From Fermentimonas sp. (GTDB taxonomy: Bacteria > Bacteroidota > Bacteroidia > Bacteroidales > Dysgonomonadaceae), in assembly GCA_015478775.1 (NCBI GenBank), contig JADMKP010000007.1, forward strand, positions 744,001 through 808,000: a DNA stretch of 64,000 bases, read 5' to 3'. The notes beneath the pieces were generated by a model. The model had not been told where the DNA came from. It was given only the letters and a program-made list of their open reading frames with translations, and did not search any database. Positions 24,956 through 33,217 of this stretch are shown piece by piece (within the stretch, counting starts at the first letter, position 1; each line of letters opens with the position of its first letter). A program made the position numbers and the translations under genes.

Positions 24956-26296
24956 TTATTTACATACATCGCAATTACCACAACGCATCAGCTCACCACG
25001 GAATCTCTTTTCTATTAAAGTCATTAACCTATCCTGTAGCGTTGGAATACGTATAAGCTCTACTACATCACTTGTAAAAGCAACTAGTAGCAGTAAACGA
25101 GCCTCCTCTTTTGCTATACCTCTTGATCGAAGATAAAAAAGCGCCTCATCATCCAGATGTCCGGTTGTAAGTCCATGTGAACATTTCACATCATCAGCAT
25201 AAATCTCAAGCTGAGGTTTAGCAAACATCTGTGCCGAGGTTGAGTTAATAAGATTTCTGTTGGTCTGATATGCCAAAGTCTTTTGCGCATCTTTCTCAAC
25301 CAATATTTTTCCACAAAATACTCCAGTTGCCTTATCGTCCAATACAGTTTTAAACAGCTCGTCGCTCAAACAGTTGGGCTTAGAGTGATCAAGAAAAGCA
25401 AAATTATCGATATGTTGCTCCTTATCACAAATTGCCAAACCTCCTGCATGCGCTTCGGCATGCTCACCCAATAAACGAAAGCGGATATTATTTCTTGTAT
25501 ATCCATTATGAAGTGTAATACTGCTGGTAACCACCTTAGAGTCATCCAGCTGCTCACTATAAAGATTATTTAAGCGTGTTACTTTCTCTGAGTTCTCTTC
25601 TAGCTCATAAATATCTACCTGTGCATATTTGTCGGCAAACACTTCAGTTACATGTGTAACCACAAAATTCACATCATCTACTGTATGATCGCATACAAGC
25701 AACTTCACATGTGCATTTTCTTCAGCAATAATCAGAACTCTTCTGTTTACATTCAGATCTACCTCACTGCGAAGAATATTTATAAGTTGTAGAGGTTTCT
25801 CTATCTCCACATTTTTGGGTACATACACCACAAACCCATCCTGAGCAAACATAGTGTTATAAGCCACCAAGCCATTCTCTTGGTTGTCGGCTATCTTAGC
25901 ATAATGCTTGTCGAATATATCAGGATACTGTTCTGCAAACTGCCTCATGCTACCTACGAATACGTTTTCTGGCAGACTTTCCTTCTGTTCAACTTTATTA
26001 TAAAACTTATCATTGATAAGAAAATAAGTAAACGTATTAAGGTTAGGCACATCACATTTAAAAGTTTCATATGGATTAACCGGAATTTCTATATTCTTTA
26101 TATTTAATCCAAAGTTTGCATCAAACTGACGTGCTATATTAGAATGTTTATAATCCTCTAGTTTTGATGTAGGAAAACCAATCTGCTTAAACTTTTCAAA
26201 AGCGTTATCACGATGCTTGTTCATTCCGTATGCCGAGTTTGAATCAATCTCGCTACGGAAGTGTTGAAACAGATCTATATATTGTTGTTCTATCAT
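24956..26296 (-). CDS. sufD: Fe-S cluster assembly scaffold protein SufD
   Basis: A 446-residue member of the SufB/SufD family, assigned to SufD by length, its divergent N-terminus and its position after sufC. The conserved C-terminal beta-helix and tail read LEIYADDVKCSHGLTTGHLD and ALFYLRSRGIAKEEARLLLL. The final residues are RCGNCDVCK, a CxxCxxC-like tail that could bind metal. SufD normally joins SufB and SufC in the SufBC2D complex; no sufB lies nearby. Spacing is 13 bases from sufC and 16 to sufS. Confidence 0.9.
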   Translation of the reverse strand: MIEQQYIDLFQHFRSEIDSNSAYGMNKHRDNAFEKFKQIGFPTSKLEDYKHSNIARQFDANFGLNIKNIEIPVNPYETFKCDVPNLNTFTYFLINDKFYNKVEQKESLPENVFVGSMRQFAEQYPDIFDKHYAKIADNQENGLVAYNTMFAQDGFVVYVPKNVEIEKPLQLINILRSEVDLNVNRRVLIIAEENAHVKLLVCDHTVDDVNFVVTHVTEVFADKYAQVDIYELEENSEKVTRLNNLYSEQLDDSKVVTSSITLHNGYTRNNIRFRLLGEHAEAHAGGLAICDKEQHIDNFAFLDHSKPNCLSDELFKTVLDDKATGVFCGKILVEKDAQKTLAYQTNRNLINSTSAQMFAKPQLEIYADDVKCSHGLTTGHLDDEALFYLRSRGIAKEEARLLLLVAFTSDVVELIRIPTLQDRLMTLIEKRFRGELMRCGNCDVCK

Positions 26297-26309
26297 TTTA
26301 ATCTTATGG

Positions 26310-27059
26310 TTACGGATTTATGAGCCATTCGTAGCCTTTCTTTTCGAGTTCCAAGGCGAGGTCGGCCCCTCCTGATTTTATTATCTGTCCGTCACTAAGT
26401 ACATGTACAAAGTCGGGCTTAATATACTCAAGCAAACGCTGATAGTGAGTAATCAATATGGTAGCATTCTCTTTTGTCTGCAGCTTGTTTACTCCTGAAG
26501 CGACAACTCTCAGTGCGTCAATATCCAAACCCGAATCGGTTTCGTCCAGAATTGCAAGTAGAGGATTAATCATCGCCATCTGAAAAATCTCGTTCTTCTT
26601 TTTCTCACCACCCGAGAAGCCTTCGTTAACCGAACGGCTCACAAGCTGACTGTCCATACCCAGCAATTGTCTCTTATCGCGCATCAGCTTTAAGAAATCT
26701 GTTGCAGATATAGGCTCTTCTTGTCTATATTTTCTTTGTTCGTTTAATGCCGAACGCATGAAATTTACCATACTCACTCCGGGAATCTCAACCGGATACT
26801 GGAAGCTTAAAAATAGTCCCTCACGAGCACGGTCTTCTGGCTCCATTTCAAGCAAATCCTGACCTTTAAATTCAATACTTCCTCTAGTTACCTCAAATTT
26901 GGGGTGACCCGCAAGAACAGATGCCAGTGTGCTTTTGCCAGAACCGTTTGGTCCCATCACAGCATGTATCTCGCCTGGATTAACCGTAAGATTAACCCCT
27001 TTTAATATTTCTTGCTTTTCAACAATTGCATGCAAGTTCTTGATTGTTAACATACTCAT
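26310..27059 (-). CDS. sufC: Fe-S cluster assembly ATPase SufC
   Basis: A 249-residue soluble ABC-type ATPase. Walker A is GPNGSGKS (36-43), the signature region GFSGGEKKKNEIFQMA lies near 148-163, and Walker B/D-loop is LAILDETDSGLDIDAL near 168-183. The KKNE and DETDSGLD forms are characteristic of SufC rather than transporters. It powers the SufBCD scaffold. Unusually, the gene upstream is mlaF (29-base gap), not sufB, so the suf genes may be transcribed with the mla genes. Confidence 0.94.
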   Translation of the reverse strand: MSMLTIKNLHAIVEKQEILKGVNLTVNPGEIHAVMGPNGSGKSTLASVLAGHPKFEVTRGSIEFKGQDLLEMEPEDRAREGLFLSFQYPVEIPGVSMVNFMRSALNEQRKYRQEEPISATDFLKLMRDKRQLLGMDSQLVSRSVNEGFSGGEKKKNEIFQMAMINPLLAILDETDSGLDIDALRVVASGVNKLQTKENATILITHYQRLLEYIKPDFVHVLSDGQIIKSGGADLALELEKKGYEWLINP

Positions 27060-27088
27060 TTTTAAATATATTTATGTTGCGGGTGTAG

Positions 27089-27868
27089 TCACCCTTTTTT
27101 ATCTTCTGTAATTATATCGTCTGCTACTTTTATTTTCTTAAATAAATCTGAAGCAAAAACAAAATCATTCACCTTATCATTTTTTGAATCCATCACTTGA
27201 GACTTCGATCCCTCCCACTCTTTAATTCCCTCGTTCAAAAAGATAATTTTATCACCTATATTGATAACAGAATTCATATCGTGCGAGACAACAATTGTTG
27301 TCATCTTAAATTCCTCTGTTATATCTTTTATAAGATCATCTATCAGTTGTGCTGTTTTAGGATCGAGGCCCGAATTGGGCTCATCACAAAACAGATACTT
27401 AGGATTAAGTGCAATGGCTCTGGCAATGGCCGCTCTTTTCATCATACCCCCGCTAATTTCAGAGGGGTAAAGATTTGCTGAATTAGAAAGCCCCACTCTT
27501 TCAAGACAAAACTCTGCTCGCTTTTTTCTTTCTCTCAAGTTAATCTTAGAGAACATATCAAGCGGAAACATCACATTACCCAGAACAGTTCTTGAATCAA
27601 ACAGCGCCGAACCTTGAAATAACATACCTATATCGCGACGAAGACGTCTTACCTCACTCGTTTTCATTGCAAGTAAATTGCGATTATCGTACATTATCTT
27701 TCCCGAAGAAGGAGAAATCAGACCTACAATACATTTAAGCAGTACGGTTTTGCCCGATCCACTCTTACCTATAATCATATTAACAAGACCCTTTTCAAAC
27801 GTCGCGTTAATATCATTAAGGATTATATCCTCATCAAACTTCTTATCAAGACTCTTTACCTCTATCAT
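27089..27868 (-). CDS. mlaF: MlaF-like ABC transporter ATPase (phospholipid trafficking)
   Basis: A 259-residue ATPase with Walker A GKSGSGKT (34-41), Q-loop GMLFQGSALFDSRTVLGNV, signature EISGGMMKRAAIARAI and Walker B YLFCDEPNSGLDP. The phrase SALFDSxTVxxNVxFPL and the MMKR signature are typical of MlaF/Ttg2A. With MlaE it forms the inner-membrane complex that moves phospholipids between membranes. It begins 12 bases after mlaE. The MCE-domain partner (MlaD) is not in this window. Confidence 0.88.
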   Translation of the reverse strand: MIEVKSLDKKFDEDIILNDINATFEKGLVNMIIGKSGSGKTVLLKCIVGLISPSSGKIMYDNRNLLAMKTSEVRRLRRDIGMLFQGSALFDSRTVLGNVMFPLDMFSKINLRERKKRAEFCLERVGLSNSANLYPSEISGGMMKRAAIARAIALNPKYLFCDEPNSGLDPKTAQLIDDLIKDITEEFKMTTIVVSHDMNSVINIGDKIIFLNEGIKEWEGSKSQVMDSKNDKVNDFVFASDLFKKIKVADDIITEDKKG

Positions 27869-27880
27869 TTACTCTATTCC

Positions 27881-28630
27881 TTAACCCATGGCCAACTGTG
27901 TGAAAACCAAGTCGGTTACAAGAATTAATATACTATTTATAACTACCGAGTCGGTGCTGGCTTTACCAACATCTAGTGCTCCTCCTTTTACATTATAGCC
28001 AAAATATCCTGCTACGGATGCTATTATAAAACCAAAAAGCATAGATTTTGCTATTGAATACCAGACAAACGACTCTGTAAAAAATGCCTGAATACCATAA
28101 ACATATGTCTCAACTGAAGGTGTACCTAAAACAAGACAAATTATATACCCGCCAAACAGACCCATAAACATGCTAAAGATCACAAGTACGGGCATAAATG
28201 CAACAAACGATGCAATCTTTGGGAGTATCAAATAGTTGGCAGAGTTAACTCCCATAATATCCAACACATCCACCTGCCCCGAAATTCGCATGCTGCCTAT
28301 CTCCGATGCAATATTTGAGCCCACTTTACCCGAAAGTATAAGGCACATAATTGTTGATGAAAACTCCAGCAAAATAATTTCTCGAGAGACCACACCAACA
28401 GTAAACCGAGGCAACATGGGTGAATCGATATTTACCGCAATTTGTAAAACAATAACTGCTCCAATAAAAAACGATATGATAATCACTATCCATATCGAGT
28501 TTACCCCCAGCTGATAAACACCTTTAAAGAACTCCTTCAAGAATTCCCGCATCCTGTCGGGGATAGCGATTACTCTCCTCAACAGTAATGCATATACTCC
28601 AACATTTTCTATTGATCTAAAGAAGTTCAT
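27881..28630 (-). CDS. mlaE: MlaE-like ABC permease
   Basis: A 249-residue MlaE-family permease with five hydrophobic segments. Family stretches include SIWIVIIISFFIGAVIVLQ, SREIILLEFSSTIMCLILSGKVGS, IGSMRISGQVDVLDIMGVN and FGFIIASVAGYFGYNVKGGA. It sits in the inner membrane and pairs with the MlaF ATPase encoded 12 bases downstream. A TATCTTTG element (28660-28667) upstream may start the mla-suf transcript. Confidence 0.9.
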   Translation of the reverse strand: MNFFRSIENVGVYALLLRRVIAIPDRMREFLKEFFKGVYQLGVNSIWIVIIISFFIGAVIVLQIAVNIDSPMLPRFTVGVVSREIILLEFSSTIMCLILSGKVGSNIASEIGSMRISGQVDVLDIMGVNSANYLILPKIASFVAFMPVLVIFSMFMGLFGGYIICLVLGTPSVETYVYGIQAFFTESFVWYSIAKSMLFGFIIASVAGYFGYNVKGGALDVGKASTDSVVINSILILVTDLVFTQLAMG

Positions 28631-28659
28631 GTGGTTTGTTCTTTATCTAACATAAAGTA

Positions 28660-28667
28660 CAAAGATA
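28660..28667 (-). promoter_or_regulatory. Candidate -7 element for the mlaEF-sufCDS transcript
   Basis: The minus strand reads TATCTTTG, matching TAnnTTTG, 30 bases before the mlaE ATG. A -33 TTTG at 19-21 bases is not present; the nearest weak match (CTTG) has a 22-base spacer. Confidence 0.35.
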
Positions 28668-28674
28668 AATAAAA

Positions 28675-30198
28675 TTACAAATCTTTCAGCAAGACATCTT
28701 TATCACTTTCGTAGATATACATGCGATTGTCAACCAACGCTTTCCAATGATTACGAAAGATACCCTGAGTATCAATCATAAAATCTTCCGAACCGTGCTG
28801 GTCTATCTTTGACATCAAATAATTTACTGTAATTAGTTGAATATCAACAGCCGGTTGAAAAGCTACCTCTCTCTCATCAATTTGAGAAATAGTGGCAGAA
28901 ATAACACCTATCTCCAACAATTTATCAAGGATATTGTTCGTTAACCTCGAAGGCGACTTGCACTTTTCTGAAATCTCTTCTGCTGTAAGTGGGGGTTTCT
29001 CGTTGGCAAAGCGTCTAACAATCTCAGATGCTATTATAATAGTAAAAAAGTCTTTATACCTCCTGCTAATTCGTCGCGTCTCTTTTTCAAACGAAAATTT
29101 ACCAACATTTTGTGCCGCATAAGAAATCTCAGCTCCTATAAGCGTTAAGAACCACGAGAACTGAATCCAAAGCAGCATTAATGGAATAAGAGCAAATGTA
29201 CCGTAGATTGCATTGTATTTGGTTATCCATAATTGTCCGCTCAAAAATATCATTTGAAATATTTGAAAAGAAACACCAGCTATAATTCCTGCAATAAGTG
29301 CATTTTTAAACTTAACTTTTGTGTTGGGCACAAACTTATATAATATCGTAAACAGCGTTATAATTACTATATACGGCACAATACCCATTAACTGAGGTAT
29401 AAAAGGATATAGTATATATATTATTTTAAGAGTCTGATTTTGAGGATAGCTTAATATATTTAATGCATTGGCTATAATAAAAAAGACAGGCATAAGAAGC
29501 ACCATGGCAGTGTAGTCTGTAACTTTCCTACCAATGCTCCTGCCCTTTCTAACCTGCCAAATCTGATTGAAATTTTTCTCTATATCATTAAAAAGTAGAA
29601 GTATTGTATACAACAATAACATAATTCCAATACCAGCAAAAATGCCACCTCCCTTGGCCTGTTCTAGAGAATTATTAATTAATTGAAACAGCAAGTCCAT
29701 TAATTCCCTAAACCTCCCTTCAGCAGTTGTTTCCTCAGCAAACAGTATCCCCTCTTGTTCATAAGCGACTAGTGATTCGGGTGTTGCGGAACCTGAATCA
29801 GCTTGTGCAAACTGCTCAGCCGAGAGCGATAATGTATCGGTGGTGGTTGCATAAGCAACAGTTGCCTCTGTTTCGGCAGTATTAGCGGAAAATATATTAA
29901 AGATGCTGCTTTCTAGAATATTCTCAATTCCAAATCCTCTTGCAATAGCAAAGAGCACTGCAAGTAGTGGAACAATAGAGAGGAGGGTTCTAAAAGTAAG
30001 AGATCTAGCGCTGGCTGGTATATTAAGATCGCGTATATTCCTTACTGTTAAGATTATAGTTTTAGTGGCATTATATAGTACATTTCTCTTATTAGAAATT
30101 GTATCAGGATCAGATCGCCAGATACCATAAGTTAGAAAATATATCAATTCTCTGACTTTTGTACCCCATCGTTCTATTCTTTCCCCAAATTTTGCCAT
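28675..30198 (-). CDS. YihY/BrkB-family inner-membrane protein
   Basis: With the start at 30198 the protein has 507 residues. The YihY/BrkB core has six membrane segments (LTFRTLLSIVPLLAVLFAIA; IFAGIGIMLLLYTILLLFND; YTAMVLLMPVFFIIANAL, and others) and the family motif NFNQIWQVRKGRSIGRK. A hydrophilic insert near residues 105-160 and a C-terminal winged-helix-like cytoplasmic tail (TAEEISEKCKSPSRLTNNIL) make it longer than E. coli YihY (about 290). The ORF stays open to 30270, but those 24 extra codons would lie in the 3' end of rnpB and are not membrane-like, so the internal ATG at 30198 is preferred. The function of the family is unsettled; older RNase BN annotations are wrong. Confidence 0.85.
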   Translation of the reverse strand: MAKFGERIERWGTKVRELIYFLTYGIWRSDPDTISNKRNVLYNATKTIILTVRNIRDLNIPASARSLTFRTLLSIVPLLAVLFAIARGFGIENILESSIFNIFSANTAETEATVAYATTTDTLSLSAEQFAQADSGSATPESLVAYEQEGILFAEETTAEGRFRELMDLLFQLINNSLEQAKGGGIFAGIGIMLLLYTILLLFNDIEKNFNQIWQVRKGRSIGRKVTDYTAMVLLMPVFFIIANALNILSYPQNQTLKIIYILYPFIPQLMGIVPYIVIITLFTILYKFVPNTKVKFKNALIAGIIAGVSFQIFQMIFLSGQLWITKYNAIYGTFALIPLMLLWIQFSWFLTLIGAEISYAAQNVGKFSFEKETRRISRRYKDFFTIIIASEIVRRFANEKPPLTAEEISEKCKSPSRLTNNILDKLLEIGVISATISQIDEREVAFQPAVDIQLITVNYLMSKIDQHGSEDFMIDTQGIFRNHWKALVDNRMYIYESDKDVLLKDL

Positions 30199-30218
30199 AT
30201 TAAAAGTAATATAAAAAA

Positions 30219-30549
30219 GCAGCCGGTCTGTAAGCCGGGTTCTGTGCCCAATAAATCGGGTGTCTGTCATTTATCTAAGCGGCCTACCCCTCGGCGTCGG
30301 ACGAGCAGCCCTACTTATCCGATATACATGGCCTTGCAACCCATAATGCGTACGGCATGCTGTGTTGCCACAACACCCGGTGGGCTCTTACCCCACCTTT
30401 TCACCCTTACCCCATTTAAAAAACAGGGCGGTTATTTTCTGTTACGCTAATCTGCCCTCACGAACAGCTTCCCGTTAGGAAACATGGTGCTCTGCGTTGC
30501 CCGGACTTTCCTCCCTCCTTTTACAGAGAGCGACAAACCGACCTGCTGC
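30219..30549 (-). ncRNA. rnpB: RNase P RNA, class A
   Basis: Read on the minus strand, the RNA starts near GCAGCAGGTCGG and contains the universal GGAGGAAAGTCCGGGC block (P4 5' strand, complement of 30498-30514). It ends with ACAGAACCCGGCTTACAGACC (complement near 30228-30248). The termini pair as helix P1 (GCAG/CTGC and GGTC/GACC). A T-run (TTTTTT) follows the 3' end, giving termination. The length of about 331 nt is usual for Bacteroidetes. It is the catalytic RNA that trims tRNA 5' leaders. End positions are estimates to within a few bases. Confidence 0.95.
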
Positions 30550-30678
30550 AACTGCAAAAGTAGTAATAAGTAACGACTTACAACTACTTTAAGTTTAATA
30601 AAAACAGTTAACTTATAGAACTTATGGATATAAAATGATGTTTATAAATCGTGTTTAACATTAAAAAATACAGTAAAT

Positions 30679-32136
30679 ATGCATATAAACGGAATAATGT
30701 TTCAGTACTTCGAGTGGTTCTTACAAGATGATGGAAGTCTTTGGAAAAAACTTAAGGACGATGCTCAGCATCTTAAGGAAATTGGAGTTACAAGTGTTTG
30801 GCTTCCACCGCCTACAAAGGGTACTGGCTCAAATGATGTGGGTTATGGTGCTTATGATTTGTATGATCTTGGTGAGTTTGACCAGAAGGGTACGGTGAGA
30901 ACAAAATATGGTACTAAGCAAGAACTGCACGAAGCTATAGACGCTCTTCATGAGATTGGTATAGCAGTTTATGCCGATGTTGTCATTAATCATAAAGGTG
31001 GTGGTGATGAGCTTCAAACATTTACTGTGGTGGAGGTTAATCCCGACGATAGAAACGAAATTATCTCCGAGCCTTTCGAGATAGAAAGCTATACAAGCTT
31101 CACATTTCCGGGTAGAGATAATAAGTATTCAGATTTTAAATGGAGCTGGGAGCATTTCTCTGCTACCGATTATAACCATAGAGATCCCAAAGATGCAATA
31201 TATGTAATTGAAGGTGAAAACAAAGGTGTTGACCCCGAAGATAGGTCGGTTGGGCAACAGTTTGGCAATTTCGATTTTCTTCTTTACAACGATATCGATT
31301 TTAAACATCCCGATGTACGCGAGGAGTTAAAAAGATGGATAAGTTGGTTTATAAAAGAAACTGGTATTGATGGGTTTAGACTTGATGCAATAAAGCACAT
31401 AAGCGACTGGTTTATAAAGGAGTTTATTGAACATGTAAGGGGTGAGTTTGGCGATCAATATTACATAGTTGGCGAGTATTCGTATTACGATGATATGGAT
31501 ATGGATCCTTTCTTGCAAAATGTGGAGCATAGAATTGATCTTTTTGATGTTGCTCTTCACTACCATTTTAGAATCTGTAGTCTGGACGGACCTGGTTATG
31601 ACATGAGCACTATATTCGACGATACCATTGTAGCCAAATACCCGCAGCTTGCTGTTACTTATGTAAACAACCACGATTCGCATTTGCATGATGATGATCT
31701 TTATGTATTAGATTGGTTTAAGCCACTTGCATATGCTTTAATTCTGCTTAGGAAAGATGGATACCCATGTATATTCTTTGGAGATTATTATGGTATTGAG
31801 GGGCCAGATGCCAGAGAAGGACAGCAATGGATAATTGATCAGCTGCTGGATATTAGGCGCGACTTTGCATATGGCGATCAGGAAGATTATTTTGATCACG
31901 AAAGCATTGTTGGTTGGATAAGACGAGGAGATGAAAATAATCCCGATGGATGCGTTGTTGTAATGAGTAATGATGAAGCTGGTGAAAAAAGAATATTTGT
32001 GGGCACCGACTATGCAGGCTCAGCTTGGTATGACAAATTGGGTCATATTGAGGATGATATCATTGTTGAGGAAGATGGACATGCTAACTTCCCTGTAAAT
32101 GAAGGTTCTGTATCTGTGTACCTGAAAAGGGTTTAA
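30679..32136 (+). CDS. Cytoplasmic alpha-amylase, GH13 (GH13_5-like)
   Basis: A 485-residue alpha-amylase without signal peptide. The (beta/alpha)8 barrel shows the GH13 conserved regions: DVVINHK (100-106), nucleophile Asp236 in GFRLDAIKH, acid/base Glu266 in YIVGEYSYY and the third acidic residue Asp333 in YVNNHDSH. The start MFQYFEWFLQDDGSLWKKL is that of the GH13_5 cytoplasmic enzymes (AmyS type). It probably degrades stored glycogen or imported maltodextrin. It is a single gene: rnpB is divergent upstream and the LytTR gene is convergent downstream. The His residues after Asp333 (HDSHLH) differ from the common HDTQ. Confidence 0.92.
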   Translation: MHINGIMFQYFEWFLQDDGSLWKKLKDDAQHLKEIGVTSVWLPPPTKGTGSNDVGYGAYDLYDLGEFDQKGTVRTKYGTKQELHEAIDALHEIGIAVYADVVINHKGGGDELQTFTVVEVNPDDRNEIISEPFEIESYTSFTFPGRDNKYSDFKWSWEHFSATDYNHRDPKDAIYVIEGENKGVDPEDRSVGQQFGNFDFLLYNDIDFKHPDVREELKRWISWFIKETGIDGFRLDAIKHISDWFIKEFIEHVRGEFGDQYYIVGEYSYYDDMDMDPFLQNVEHRIDLFDVALHYHFRICSLDGPGYDMSTIFDDTIVAKYPQLAVTYVNNHDSHLHDDDLYVLDWFKPLAYALILLRKDGYPCIFFGDYYGIEGPDAREGQQWIIDQLLDIRRDFAYGDQEDYFDHESIVGWIRRGDENNPDGCVVVMSNDEAGEKRIFVGTDYAGSAWYDKLGHIEDDIIVEEDGHANFPVNEGSVSVYLKRV

Positions 32137-32176
32137 TCTGAGTGCATAGAAGAGCTATACTTAGCACATAAAAGGG

Positions 32177-33034
32177 CTAAACTGAATACATCGAGAACTT
32201 ATCCATAAACGACTGATAATAAGTTTTAGAAACAGGTATATCGGGTGTGCTTTCGGCATCTAGCTCCAGCATTATGCCATTTTTCTCTTTCTTAAGTATC
32301 TTTACTTTGTCGAGATTTACAATATATGAGCGATGGCATCTTATGAGTGGAGTATCCATTGCAAGATTCTCTTCCATCCATTTTAGTGAATTGCGAATCA
32401 TGTAATGCGATTTGCTCGATTTATTAATGTAGTATATGGTAGCATAATTATCGGCCGACTCAATATAGAGAAGATTCTCAAGCATAACAGAAATCTTTAA
32501 TTCGCCTTTCTCATCCGGAAATGCAATTAGTGTTTTTGATGCTTTATTTTGAATGTTTTCTTGTTCTATATTTTCTAATAGTTGGCTCTTTTCTTTCCAC
32601 GAAAGATACAACCAGCTAATTGAGTATGGAAGCAATAACACCAATGCAGTATTATACAGGCTTTGCTCAAAAACTTCTCTAATCTCTCTTTCGATGCCAT
32701 CTTTTGGTATCAGTATAGAAAAAAGTGTATAAAAGATAGCCATGGCAAAAATTTCACATAAAATCCAAATTGCATAATGCCAGTAGAGTAAAGTGTTCTT
32801 TTTTGCGCTGGAAACTAAAATTACCCTGCTAATAACTACAACCAGCATTCCGGTGAGTATGATAATGCTCGAAAAAACGAAGTATTTGGTGTCTGAAATA
32901 TTTGGATACCAGTTTCTAGATCCAAAGGGTTGAAAAAGGTTGATAAAAAGCAATGCAAAGAGTGCCGTGAAAATTATTATTCTCACATTATTCTTCTTAT
33001 TGTACAAATACTCAGCCAATTTATTACCCATCAA
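32177..33034 (-). CDS. Membrane-anchored LytTR-family transcription regulator
   Basis: A 285-residue protein with four membrane segments in residues about 18-150 (IIIFTALFALLFINLFQPFG; VFSSIIILTGMLVVVISRVI; YAIWILCEIFAMAIFYTLFS; NTALVLLLPYSISWLYLSW). A short linker leads to a C-terminal LytTR DNA-binding domain (about 175-285; LLYIESADNYATIYYIN, IRCHRSYIVNLDKV). There is no response-regulator receiver domain, so a signal is probably sensed in the membrane. Its promoter is a perfect consensus match and has two tandem 13-base repeats upstream that are spaced like a LytTR site, suggesting autoregulation. Confidence 0.88.
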   Translation of the reverse strand: MMGNKLAEYLYNKKNNVRIIIFTALFALLFINLFQPFGSRNWYPNISDTKYFVFSSIIILTGMLVVVISRVILVSSAKKNTLLYWHYAIWILCEIFAMAIFYTLFSILIPKDGIEREIREVFEQSLYNTALVLLLPYSISWLYLSWKEKSQLLENIEQENIQNKASKTLIAFPDEKGELKISVMLENLLYIESADNYATIYYINKSSKSHYMIRNSLKWMEENLAMDTPLIRCHRSYIVNLDKVKILKKEKNGIMLELDAESTPDIPVSKTYYQSFMDKFSMYSV

Positions 33035-33065
33035 ATTTTATTTTAGTTATATCGTACAGACTCTA

Positions 33066-33097
33066 CAAATTTAGATTTTAAATGATGATAAACCAAA
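33066..33097 (-). promoter_or_regulatory. Promoter of the LytTR regulator gene
   Basis: On the minus strand TTTG (33097-33094), a 20-base spacer and TAAATTTG (33073-33066) match the Bacteroidetes consensus exactly. Transcription would start near 33060, about 25 bases before the ATG. Confidence 0.7.
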
Positions 33098-33102
33098 AAA
33101 TA

Positions 33103-33135
33103 TTCATCCCTATATAGCTCATTTCATCCCTATAT
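33103..33135. promoter_or_regulatory. Tandem 13-base repeats, candidate LytTR operator
   Basis: TTCATCCCTATAT occurs at 33103-33115 and again at 33123-33135, a 20-base period (two helical turns), immediately upstream of the LytTR gene's -33 box. LytTR regulators bind pairs of direct repeats about two turns apart, so this is a plausible autoregulatory site. It could also serve the divergent gene at 33218. Confidence 0.6.
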
Positions 33136-33217
33136 TTTAAATTCTACCACATTTCAACTGCACTTTTCCCTTTAATTTGCATGCCTATGAAATAGCCTGT
33201 TTATTTGAATATAATAA

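Noticed and set aside
30199-30270. 24-codon N-terminal extension of the BrkB/YihY ORF
   Set aside because: It overlaps the 3' end of rnpB, has no family similarity and a better ATG follows at 30198.
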